NCBI GenBank assembly: GCA_038225555.1
Contig: JBBRRB010000020.1
Coordinates: 1-64,000 of the forward strand
Direction: 5' to 3'
Source of the DNA: JANXQZ01 sp038225555
GTDB taxonomy: Bacteria; Acidobacteriota; Terriglobia; Bryobacterales; Bryobacteraceae
Length of the DNA stretch: 64,000 nucleotides
This document shows positions 45,945 through 53,634 of this stretch, in pieces. The notes beneath the pieces are model-generated. The model did no database searches, was not told the DNA's origin, and saw nothing but the letters and a program-made list of their open reading frames with translations. The first letter of the stretch is position 1; each line of letters begins with the position of its first letter. A program made the translations under genes and the position numbers.

Positions 45945-46445
45945 GGACGGACCGATGTTCTCCTTGGTCTGCGCCCTTCCCTCCCCTATCTCCGTGGAAG
46001 ATTGCTCTTCTTTGTTCGACAGGTTCACAGGTACATGGCGCAGTCCGACTCCTCTGAAAACATGCCTGTCCGCTGTGCGGCACATAGCCTTTTCGGACCG
46101 GTCTCGGCTCTGGTTGAGCCAAGAAGTTTCAGAGGTCTCCCGGTTCTCGTGCATGTTGTTTCTCTGCGTGCGCAGGTTCTCAGACTACGCAGGGCCGGCC
46201 ACTCGCGATAACGCGACATGCCGTGTTGCCTTCCCGCTTGAGGATACGGTCGGCGTCCCTGATCTATCCCTCTTCGAAGCTCAATAGCCCGGCCCACCGA
46301 TGCCCCTGTCTACTACGCTTCGACTGAAACCTCGCGGCGTCACCCGCAAGACTCGGGGTCAAGATGGAGTTCGCTTTCTCCTTTCGTAAGGCTCTTTCAT
46401 CCTCTAGAACATGCCGATTTACCCCGGCGCATCGCCCGTAAGTCT
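45945..46445 (-). mobile_element. Group II intron, 5' fragment with truncated maturase start
   Basis: On the minus strand the sequence carries the conserved 5' part of a bacterial group II intron (elements such as GCTATTGAGCTTCGAAG near 46285 and CGCGTTATCGCGAG near 46205), followed by the N-terminus of the intron-encoded LtrA-type protein (WLNQSRDRSEKAMCRTADRH, VNLSNKEEQSSTEIGEGRAQ, TKENI). One missing base near 46035 breaks the frame (EESDCAM continues as VPVNLSNKEE). After about 45945 the similarity ends. The reverse-transcriptase domain and domains V/VI are absent, so the element is dead. Confidence 0.8.
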
Positions 46446-46454
46446 ATGAAAACA

Positions 46455-46477
46455 TGGTAGCGCTAACGGGAATCGAA
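46455..46477 (-). repeat. Distal att-like copy of tRNA-Glu 3' end
   Basis: 23 bp identical to 51025-51047 (acceptor 3' strand, CCA and most of the T-arm). Identity stops abruptly after GAA in the T-loop. It lies about 10 bp upstream of the group II intron fragment. Confidence 0.8.
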
Positions 46478-47132
46478 AGAGTTACTGGCCAGTCCTGCTC
46501 AGTGGAGTTCGGTCCAAGTGGTTGATTCTTCATGCTGCCTGTTCGCGAAAAGCCCCAAAAACCGCCCACAGGCTCATGGCGTGTGAGGTCGGTGTGATGT
46601 TTTTGCTTGAAGTAGACCCTCAGTCTCAGATGCTTTCTGACTCTGTCCCGTCGCCGTCCAGCCCCTGAAAATCGAGGACCTGTTCCGCGTCATGGTCGGG
46701 CCGACTGGCTTACATATTGGTTTCTCATCAAGTGTTCGAATCGTTTGGAACGGCTTTTCAGTCGAAGGCAGAAATTCGGTTTTTCTCGTATTGCCCATCC
46801 GCATCGCACGTCGGCTAGCAAGTTGCTAGTGAGAAGGGGATTTCGCGACAGGAAAGGGCGAATCGCCCCACCCGCCCGTCTGGGCCATCCTCCGAGCGGC
46901 CGACGATCCGGCCAGAGCGGTTCATAGCCGGTCACAAGCGCGTTTACCGGGACTGATCGTGGTCTGCTTCGGTCGGTTTTGGGTCCGTGGTCTCCCGTTC
47001 CCAAATGCGAGGCACCTGGGGCACCCATTTCAGTGGAAGAACACACTTCCATGGCACCTAGACTAGGCCCCGCCGCCAAAGTCAGAATCCTCCGCTTCAA
47101 AAAGCTTCCGCCATTCGGCATGACCCTGGTCT
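46478..47132. other. Island segment without recognisable gene
   Basis: About 650 bp between the att-like repeat and the AraC-type gene. Minus-strand frames exist (the longest begins with TTG overlapping the AraC stop and ends near 46690), but none shows domain features or a persuasive ribosome site. Probably decayed DNA. Confidence 0.5.
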
Positions 47133-48095
47133 TCAAATACCACGTTTGAGGTATTCACCAGGGTTAGCCCCGACAACTCGCTTGAACGCCTTACTGAACG
47201 CAGCGTCGGACTCGTAACCGACCAACCGAGCAACGTCTAGGTGCTTCTTGTCACGCTGTTGTAGTAACTGCATCGCCTTCTGCATCCTCCACTCGGTCAC
47301 ATATTCCAGCGGCGTTTGTCCAAGTAGCTCTTTAAAACGAGCTGCGAATGCGGAGCGAGACATGCCCGCCGTTGCGGCCAGGGATCCGACCGTCCAAGGG
47401 GTATTCACACTGTCGTGAATAGCACTCAAAGCAGTGCCGATTTGCGGATCGAAGATTGCACGAAGCCATCCTTTGTTGCGCCAACCCTCTACCGACGCGA
47501 TGTGCGCGCGGAGTGCCTGGATGAAAAGAACCTCGGCGAGCCGAGTTGCGACTACGTTAGATCCGGGCGCCTGTTCTTCCATTTCTGACGCCAGCGCCTG
47601 CATTGTGTTGTGAAGAGCAAGTGTGTGGGGCTGATCGGCCTTGATCAATATGAAACTCGGCAATAACAGAGTGATCGGCTTCAGGCTGGCGCGATCGAAA
47701 CGCAAGGATCCACAGACGATTGTTGTCGGCGCGCCACCACCTCCATAATGAGCGACATTGCTGTTGTCCCTGGACGCGATCTCGCGGAAACTCCTCTCCG
47801 GACGTGTTCGCAGGCTGTCGCGCATGACGATCGAAGTCCCCCGGGCCAGCAAAATGCAATCACCACCGGTGAGGGGAATCGGCTCCGGAACCCTTTCCAC
47901 ACTCAACCAGCAGTTGCCGCGCGAAAGCATGGCGAAGTGCGCCAAATCCGTGGATGAAATCTTTTTGCCGGAAGACGTGACTTTTTCTTCGGTCTGTTTC
48001 TCCTGTGTCAAGCCCCACGGGGCTGTAGCTTCGAGCCTGTGCTGACCGAAAGCGGTTACGTGCATCGTTCTGAAGATGTCTGTTATCGGATCCAA
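47133..48095 (-). CDS. AraC-family transcriptional regulator with cupin-type N-terminus
   Basis: About 320 residues. TTG 48095 is chosen because it has GGGAGG five bases upstream and begins DPITDIFRTMHV, the usual start of the AraC/cupin_6 family; the frame extends to TTG 48125. N-terminal effector domain with GGDCILLARGTS and IKADQPHTLALHNTM. The C-terminal double HTH includes WTVGSLAATAGMSRSAFAAR, FKELLGQTPLEYVTEWRMQK and VARLVGYESDAAFSKAFKRV. It diverges from the SDR gene and probably controls it and itself via the 48107-48210 region. Confidence 0.87.
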   Translation of the reverse strand: MDPITDIFRTMHVTAFGQHRLEATAPWGLTQEKQTEEKVTSSGKKISSTDLAHFAMLSRGNCWLSVERVPEPIPLTGGDCILLARGTSIVMRDSLRTRPERSFREIASRDNSNVAHYGGGGAPTTIVCGSLRFDRASLKPITLLLPSFILIKADQPHTLALHNTMQALASEMEEQAPGSNVVATRLAEVLFIQALRAHIASVEGWRNKGWLRAIFDPQIGTALSAIHDSVNTPWTVGSLAATAGMSRSAFAARFKELLGQTPLEYVTEWRMQKAMQLLQQRDKKHLDVARLVGYESDAAFSKAFKRVVGANPGEYLKRGI

Positions 48096-48106
48096 TGTAG
48101 CCTCCC

Positions 48107-48210
48107 AATTTGGACGAATAGACAAAAAAATTGGACGTGCGAGCAGTTTTCGTCCACCTCCAACGGAATCTATTGCCTGGAAGTCGATTCTACTGTAGTC
48201 AACGCTACAG
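48107..48210. promoter_or_regulatory. Candidate AraC-regulator operators in the divergent promoter region
   Basis: Two direct copies of AA(A/T)TTGGACG lie at 48107-48116 and 48128-48137, spaced 21 bp (two helical turns), as is usual for AraC-type sites. An inverted TCGTCCA sits at 48150-48156. Closer to the SDR gene, CTGTAG-N6-CTACAG forms a perfect inverted repeat (48193-48210). The first repeat covers the regulator's ribosome-site area, consistent with autoregulation. Inferred, not tested. Confidence 0.5.
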
Positions 48211-48230
48211 AACTAACGAAGGGAGTAATT

Positions 48231-48965
48231 ATGGCAAAGCTAGAGGGTAAGATTGCAGTCGTCACGGGAGGATCGAGCGGCATGGCGCTGGCGAGCGCCA
48301 TGCTGTTCGTTGAAGAAGGTGCCTACGTTTTCATCACGGGTAGGAAGCAGGAGCAGCTCGATGAGGCCGTCAAGTTGATTGGCCGGAACGTGACCGGCGT
48401 GCGCGGCGACGCGGCCAATCTCGACGACCTCGACCGCCTGTTCGATACAGTGACGCGGGAAAAGGGCAAGATCGACATCCTGTTCGCGAGCGCGGGCAGG
48501 GGCGAAGCCGTACCACTAGGCGAAATTACCGAGCAGCACTTCGATGCGACCTTCGGCCTGAATACGCGCGGAACGCTGTTTACGGTTCAGAAGGCGTTGC
48601 CGCTGTTCAACGACGGTGGATCGATCATCATGACCGGATCAGTTGCTTCGGTGAAGGGTTTTCCTGGTTTCGGCGTGTATGCGGCGAGCAAGGCGGCCTT
48701 GCGCTCGTTCGCACGCACGTGGCTCAACGAACTGAAGGGCAGGAATATCCGGGTGAACGTGCTGGGCCCGGGGCCGATCGCCACACCGATGCAGGAAGAA
48801 GTTCTCTCCAAGGAGGCGAAGGAGATGTTCGAATCCCTGATCCCGCGGGGAAAGATGGGTCAACCTGAGGAAATCGCGACGGTCGCGCTGTTTCTTGCTT
48901 CAGACGATTCGAGCTTCGTGAATGGGGTGGAGTTGTCCGTCGACGGCGGCTTGTCGGCAATCTGA
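48231..48965 (+). CDS. Short-chain dehydrogenase/reductase
   Basis: 244 residues from ATG 48231 (GGGAG upstream). Cofactor motif TGGSSGMALASAMLFVEEGA, with Arg in FITGRK suggesting NADP(H). The NNAG-like position reads FASAGRG, with catalytic Ser in MTGSVAS and Y150-x3-K154 in VYAASKAA. The C-terminus is GVELSVDGGLSAI. The classical SDR active site is intact; the substrate is unknown. It is the first gene right of the AraC regulator. Its last 226 bp are duplicated at 50261-50483. Confidence 0.88.
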   Translation: MAKLEGKIAVVTGGSSGMALASAMLFVEEGAYVFITGRKQEQLDEAVKLIGRNVTGVRGDAANLDDLDRLFDTVTREKGKIDILFASAGRGEAVPLGEITEQHFDATFGLNTRGTLFTVQKALPLFNDGGSIIMTGSVASVKGFPGFGVYAASKAALRSFARTWLNELKGRNIRVNVLGPGPIATPMQEEVLSKEAKEMFESLIPRGKMGQPEEIATVALFLASDDSSFVNGVELSVDGGLSAI

Positions 48966-49115
48966 ATCGGCGGATCTCGGTGAGTGGCTGACCTTCCGGG
49001 CTCCGCGAAATTCGTTCACGGCGGGAGGTCTACGCGAAGGTCGCCACACAACGGAACGTATAACCCGCGCCGTCGAAGCTGGGGAATCAATATCAACACA
49101 GATCGGAGAAACATT

Positions 49116-49709
49116 ATGAGCTATGCGATTGTAGGATTCGGCAAGATAGGCCAGGCTCTCGCCCACGCCTTCGCCCGTAAAAACATCGAAGTAACCGTCG
49201 CGAGCCGCCGGCCGCCTGAAGCTTTGGCACCGCAGGCTCGGGCGATTGGACCGACGGTCGCCGCCAAGTCGCTGCGCGATGCACTCGAGGCCGACACAAT
49301 CATCTTGGCGGTCCCGTTCGGGGAACATCGCGAGGTTGCGAAGGCCCTGCCGAGCTGGAAAGGCAAGACGGTCATCGACGCGATGAACGCGTTAGTTCCA
49401 CTTGAGGAGCTGGACGGTCTCCCGTCCTCCGCCTTCACTGCGAAGTCTTTCACCGGTGCTAAGTTCGTGAAAGGCTTTAATCACCTGATTGCGGCCACCC
49501 TGGCTACCGATCCGATCGTCGAGGGGGGCCATCGGGTCGTCTTTCTCTCGAGCGACGACGAGGACGCGATCGCTCCCGTGGCGGATTTGGCCAAACAACT
49601 CGGGTTCGCACCCGTCAATCTGGGGAAGCTAAACGAGGGTGGCGCGCTGGTGCACGCACGCGGCCGCACTTGGGGTCAGCTCGTCTTCCAGGATCTGTTC
49701 AAGAAGTAG
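49116..49709 (+). CDS. NADP-binding oxidoreductase, F420-dependent reductase-like
   Basis: 197 residues from ATG 49116 with GGAGA upstream. Rossmann motif at the N-terminus (YAIVGFGKIGQALAHAFARK) followed by VTVASRRPPEAL, suggesting NADP preference, ADTIILAVPFGEHREVAKAL and VIDAMNALVPLEEL, VKGFNHLIAATL. It resembles the NADPH:F420 reductase/NAD-binding family. Small reductases of this kind are often mobile together with AraC/SDR cassettes. Whether F420 is used is unknown. Confidence 0.8.
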   Translation: MSYAIVGFGKIGQALAHAFARKNIEVTVASRRPPEALAPQARAIGPTVAAKSLRDALEADTIILAVPFGEHREVAKALPSWKGKTVIDAMNALVPLEELDGLPSSAFTAKSFTGAKFVKGFNHLIAATLATDPIVEGGHRVVFLSSDDEDAIAPVADLAKQLGFAPVNLGKLNEGGALVHARGRTWGQLVFQDLFKK

Positions 49710-49809
49710 CAGTAATCGATCTGCGACGTGTGATTTGGCCCGAGAAGGTTGGTCCGAAATGTCCGATTAGATCGGACATATTTGATGTAAGGAAAAAGGA
49801 GAGATTTCG

Positions 49810-50226
49810 ATGAGCATCGAAAAGAATGTCCAGGTTGTGAAAGATTTCTTTGCAGCAATGGGCCGCCGCGATAATCAAGGTTTGCTGGCGTTGTCTGCCG
49901 AAGATATTGAGTGGATCATTCCGGGCGAGGACTGGCCGCTGGCCGGCACGCACCGCGGCCACGCGGGATTGGAGAATTTACTTCAGAAGGCTAACGAAAC
50001 GGTGGAAACTTCCTTCCCAGAGCCCCCCGAGTTCATAGCGCAGGGAGACCGGATTCTGGTCGTCGGCGTCGCTACGGGGAGAATCATAGCCACGAATAAG
50101 CCGTTCAAGGACGACTGGGTCTTCGCCATCACCGTTCGAATTGGCAAGGTGGCGAAGATCCGGGAGTATATCGACACCCAAGCCCTGGCGCGGGCCTCCG
50201 AGATGGACGCGAGCCCCAGGCCCTGA
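49810..50226 (+). CDS. SnoaL-like/NTF2-fold protein
   Basis: 138 residues from ATG 49810 with AAAAGGAGAG ahead. Begins SIEKNVQVVKDFFAAMGRRD, then WIIPGEDWPLAGTHRGHAGL and DDWVFAITVRIGKVAKIREY, the pattern of SnoaL/ketosteroid-isomerase-like proteins. These bind small hydrophobic molecules and may act as isomerases or hydratases. It follows the oxidoreductase by 100 bp in the same direction and is likely under the same AraC control. Confidence 0.85.
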   Translation: MSIEKNVQVVKDFFAAMGRRDNQGLLALSAEDIEWIIPGEDWPLAGTHRGHAGLENLLQKANETVETSFPEPPEFIAQGDRILVVGVATGRIIATNKPFKDDWVFAITVRIGKVAKIREYIDTQALARASEMDASPRP

Positions 50227-50260
50227 CCCATCGAGACCGATACCACATATGCAGTGACCC

Positions 50261-50483
50261 CAGGAATATCCGGGTGAATGTGCTGAGCCCGGGGCCGATC
50301 GGCACACCGGATGCAGCACCAATGGACAAGGAGACGAGGCAGATGTTCGAATCCCTGATCCCGCGGGGAAAGATGGGTCGTCCTGAGGAAATTGCGGCGG
50401 TCGCGCTGTTTCTTGCTTCAGACGATTCGAGCTACGTGAATGGAGTGGAGTTGTCTGTCGACGACGGCTTCTCGGCCATCTGA
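50261..50483 (+). pseudogene. Truncated duplicate of the SDR gene 3' end
   Basis: Closely matches 48740-48965 at DNA level, with one codon less in the middle. It encodes RNIRVNVLSPGPIGTPDAAP, then MFESLIPRGKMGRPEEIAAV and a C-terminus DSSYVNGVELSVDDGFSAI. The cofactor-binding and catalytic parts are missing. It probably arose by duplication or by recombination between two related cassettes within the island. Confidence 0.85.
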
Positions 50484-51024
50484 AATCCGATAGGTAACCA
50501 AAAGTCGGCATGTGCACACCGATTCTGTCCGGATCACGCGTCACTCGGAGAGAGGCCGCGCCGGGTCGGAACCGATTTTTGTTTGAGAACAGCCCTTCCC
50601 AGTTGGAAAGAGGATCTCTCCCGCGAAGCGCCGTTGCAGGGACCCATTGTGTCGCTCGAAAGGTCCGTTTACAATCCGGCGGAAATCTACAGGCGACGAG
50701 CGACACGGGAGGCGGCGATTGGCGTTTCCTTCGAGGTTGAGGAGGGGCGCGCGGGAACCCGCCGTGCTGGCGCCGAAATGGACGCTTAACTCACCCCACA
50801 GATGTCGATCTCTTCTTCGGCCCGCAGTTAATTAAGACAGCGCAGTTTCTTCACGATGATCACGCCTGATAGCGTCATTCAACTCAACATGCCCGTGTAC
50901 GCAGCCTGCTGGGCGTGTAGTCGATGCAAACAGAGCGGTTAACGGCTCACAACCAACTCGGTGTGATACGCGTTTGATGTTAGGCACAAATCAGGATTGT
51001 AAGCTATTGAAACTACAGGACAAT
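50484..51024. other. Spacer between truncated SDR and tRNA-Glu
   Basis: 540 bp without a convincing gene. A plus-strand frame at 50583-50789 starts near RTALPSWKEDLSREAP, but has no domain I know and no ribosome site. The sequence near the tRNA is AT-richer. Confidence 0.45.
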
Positions 51025-51047
51025 TGGTAGCGCTAACGGGAATCGAA
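51025..51047 (-). repeat. Proximal att-like repeat in tRNA-Glu 3' end
   Basis: The last 23 bases of the tRNA, exactly repeated at 46455-46477; together they delimit the putative island. Confidence 0.8.
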
Positions 51048-51099
51048 CCCGTATTTAAGCCTTGAGAGGGCTCCGTCCTAACCGTTAGACGATAGCGCC
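51025..51099 (-). tRNA. tRNA-Glu (anticodon CTC)
   Basis: A 75-nt cloverleaf with encoded CCA. Acceptor GGCGCTA pairs with TAGCGCT (one G-U at the end), D-arm GTCT...GGAC, anticodon stem GAGCC/GGCTT with loop CTCTCAA (anticodon CTC, reads GAG), variable loop AAAT, and T-arm ACGGG-TTCGATT-CCCGT. All stems pair. Its 3' end serves as the presumed integration site of the neighbouring island. Confidence 0.95.
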
Positions 51100-51147
51100 A
51101 TGCTCACTAAATTATACAGCAACATCCGCTAGTTGATCACTCACCAT

Positions 51148-53565
51148 CTATCTGATCGCAAGCGTCACCCCAGGCTGGCTCGACGCGCCCCCAATTCTCA
51201 GCACCACGGGCTGATTACCAGGCGACAGGAACCCGCTTGGGATCTTAGCGTTAATCTGTTTGAGCCCAGCAAAACCGGGGGCGTTGCCCGCGAACAGTAT
51301 TTCCGCGGCATACCCGCCGATCGTGAGCGTGATCGCACCCGAGTTCGCGAGCCACCCGGTGCCGAACAAACTGATAATCGTGCCCCTTGCGGCAGCGGTA
51401 TCGGTGGAGTTGAAGGACCCGTCTTCATTGAGCGCCGCTGCCTGCCCGGTCCCTTGCCTAGCGACGAAGAAAGCAGGAGCCGCCGTAACCACGGACACCA
51501 GAGTTTCGACCACCTGCGCGCCGTTCACCTGGATTGACAGACTTGAATTGGCACCCGGCTTGAGATCTCCCGGAACCAGCGCATTGAGCTGCGTTGCGCC
51601 GGCATAAAACAGTGTGGCCGCCTCTCCATCGAAGAAAACCTGCGTCTGCTTGGGATCGAATCCCGATCCGAAAATGGTGATGATCTCCTCGGGAGCGACC
51701 GGTCCGGCTGTAAGAGAGGCGGCGTTTACAAGCGATACTTGCGTGAGCGGCGCGGCGATTGTCCCCGGTGCCGGTGCTGTGAGCGTTCGAACCCGCTGAT
51801 TGCCCGTATCCGAGATCAAAACGTTCCCGGAGGATTCCAGGGCCAGTCCAGAAGGCGCATTGAGCTGCGCTGCCGCTCCCGGTCCGCCATCCCCCGAAAA
51901 TCCAGCGCTGCCAGTGCCAGCAATGGTGATAACGCTGCCTGTGGATCCGACCATCCGCACCCGGTGCGCGCCCGCCTCGGCTACTAACAGGTCGCCTGCA
52001 GCGGTTATGGCCAGTCCGCGCGGGTTCTTCAATCCATCGAGCACTGTGATCAGGGCGGCTCCGGGCGACATCTTCGACACACGGATGTCCTCGCTGATGA
52101 AGAGGGTTCCTGCTTGATCGAACGCGACTCCCGCCGGCTTCACCGCTTGAGTCACCGTGCTTAGTATTCCCGCCGAGGTCAGCTTCAAGACGCGGTTGTT
52201 TCCCGTATCGGCGATGACGACAGCATCGTTCGAGTCGATAATTATTGACTCGGGGTCACTCAGCTTGTCGATCAATACGGAAATCGCCCCACCCGGAGTG
52301 ATCTTGCACACTCGATTGTTACCGCTGTCGGCCACATACAGGTTGCGAACCGAGTCAAGCGCGACACCTCTCGGACCGTTCAATTGCGCGAGCAGGGCCA
52401 CTCCGCTTGTCAGCGATGCACCTGACTCGCCGGTGCCTGCGAAGGTTGTCATTACGCCGTTGGTCGCGATTTTGCGAATGCGATGATTATCCGAATCGGC
52501 TATGTAAACATTGCCAAGATCGTCACGAGCGATACCCCATGGATTGTGCATTCGGGAGGCGTTGGCCGGGCCTCCATCGCCGCCATAATATCGCGCCGCG
52601 CCGCTGCCTGCCTTGGTCGTCACAGAGCCATCCGCGGCAATTTTCCGGACGAAGTTATTAGCGCTCAAGTACAGGTTGCCCGCCGAATCAGCGGTGACAT
52701 CACGCGCTGCGATTCCAGACCCCAACGCATGCACAGTAGTTCCAAAATAGGCTGATGCGGCGATGTATAGCGTATCAGCGGAATTGACGGCGAGTCCGGT
52801 GGGCCCGATGACCGTAAAAATCGACGCGATGCCTCCCTGTGAGACTTTCCGGATGCGGTTATTGCCGCTATCGGCGATATAGAGATTGCCGCTGGAATCG
52901 ATGGCAAGTCCTGCGGGGGACGATAGTTGCGCTAGTTTTGCTGTCGCGTTGTCGCCTGAGAACCCGCTCTTTCCAGTTCCGGCGACTGTAGTGAAGATGC
53001 CTGACGATCCCACCCGGTAGACTTGGTGTGCTCCGAAGTCGGACAGATACAAAGTGCCGGCGCGATCCACGGCCACGTTGCGAGGTGCGTTCAGTTTCAT
53101 GCTTAGTGCTTGCAAGCCGTCCGTGGCTGCACTCGGGACGGTGGAACCACCTCCTGCGACGGTGCTGATTTGGCCGTCGGTTGACAGTTTGCGGATCCGC
53201 GAGTTTCCCAGATCGGCGATGTACAGGTTGCCGGACAGGTCAATCGCTAACCCGTAAGGATGGTCCAACTGCGCCTTGACGCCAGGTCCGTTGTCGCCGG
53301 AAAAGCCCGCGGTTCCGGTTCCCACCACAGTCTGAATCACGCCGCTCGGCAGGATCTTGCGAACGCGGCTGTCGTCCGCATCGGCGAGATAAAGGTTGCC
53401 GTCCGCATCTATTGCTAGTCCTTCGGGTTGGCTCAGAATTGCCGAAACGGCCGCGCTCCCATCCCCCACAAATCCGGTGCCTGCCAGAGTGTCGATTATG
53501 GAACCTGGCTGGTCGGCGCCAGACAGTAGAAAACAAGTGGTTAAGAAAATAAGGCGAACTAGCAC
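51148..53565 (-). CDS. Secreted NHL-repeat protein with Solibacter-type C-terminal module
   Basis: 805 residues from GTG 53565, preferred because GGAG stands nine bases upstream and the signal peptide (VRLIFLTTCFLLSGAD) starts at once; ATG 53613 is the alternative. About ten NHL repeats (LSQPEGLAIDADGNLYLADA, LDHPYGLAIDLSGNLYIADL, MHNPWGIARDDLGNVYIADS) form one or more beta-propellers. The last 200 residues (VSLVNAASLTAGPVAPEEII, TIFGSGFDP, and a repeat ending VVLRIGGASSQPGVTLAIR) correspond to the TIGR03437-type module found in many Solibacter proteins. Extracellular; ligand unknown. Confidence 0.85.
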   Translation of the reverse strand: MLVRLIFLTTCFLLSGADQPGSIIDTLAGTGFVGDGSAAVSAILSQPEGLAIDADGNLYLADADDSRVRKILPSGVIQTVVGTGTAGFSGDNGPGVKAQLDHPYGLAIDLSGNLYIADLGNSRIRKLSTDGQISTVAGGGSTVPSAATDGLQALSMKLNAPRNVAVDRAGTLYLSDFGAHQVYRVGSSGIFTTVAGTGKSGFSGDNATAKLAQLSSPAGLAIDSSGNLYIADSGNNRIRKVSQGGIASIFTVIGPTGLAVNSADTLYIAASAYFGTTVHALGSGIAARDVTADSAGNLYLSANNFVRKIAADGSVTTKAGSGAARYYGGDGGPANASRMHNPWGIARDDLGNVYIADSDNHRIRKIATNGVMTTFAGTGESGASLTSGVALLAQLNGPRGVALDSVRNLYVADSGNNRVCKITPGGAISVLIDKLSDPESIIIDSNDAVVIADTGNNRVLKLTSAGILSTVTQAVKPAGVAFDQAGTLFISEDIRVSKMSPGAALITVLDGLKNPRGLAITAAGDLLVAEAGAHRVRMVGSTGSVITIAGTGSAGFSGDGGPGAAAQLNAPSGLALESSGNVLISDTGNQRVRTLTAPAPGTIAAPLTQVSLVNAASLTAGPVAPEEIITIFGSGFDPKQTQVFFDGEAATLFYAGATQLNALVPGDLKPGANSSLSIQVNGAQVVETLVSVVTAAPAFFVARQGTGQAAALNEDGSFNSTDTAAARGTIISLFGTGWLANSGAITLTIGGYAAEILFAGNAPGFAGLKQINAKIPSGFLSPGNQPVVLRIGGASSQPGVTLAIR

Positions 53566-53634
53566 GGGAATAGGCTCCGTGGATAGAGTGCTTTCCCGTC
53601 TAATAATTCTCATTCAAAAGCCGATCAGTAGTTC

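Larger units (their letters stand above)
46455..51047. mobile_element. Putative tRNA-Glu-targeted genomic island (4.6 kb)
   Basis: The segment is bounded by two exact 23-bp copies of the tRNA-Glu 3' end: one inside the intact tRNA (51025-51047) and one at 46455-46477, same orientation. The tRNA's 3' end points into the segment, as expected for tyrosine-recombinase integration. It holds an AraC regulator, SDR, NADP-binding oxidoreductase, SnoaL-like protein and a truncated SDR copy. No integrase is present, so the island is decayed or was mobilised in trans. Confidence 0.65.

Noticed and set aside
45943..46287. Plus-strand frames of 80-115 codons in 45.9-46.3 kb
   Set aside because: They are opposite the structured group II intron sequence and reflect its base composition, not a protein.
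46690..47136. 148-codon minus-strand frame after the AraC gene
   Set aside because: TTG start overlapping the AraC stop, no ribosome site of its own, no recognisable fold; treated as decayed DNA.
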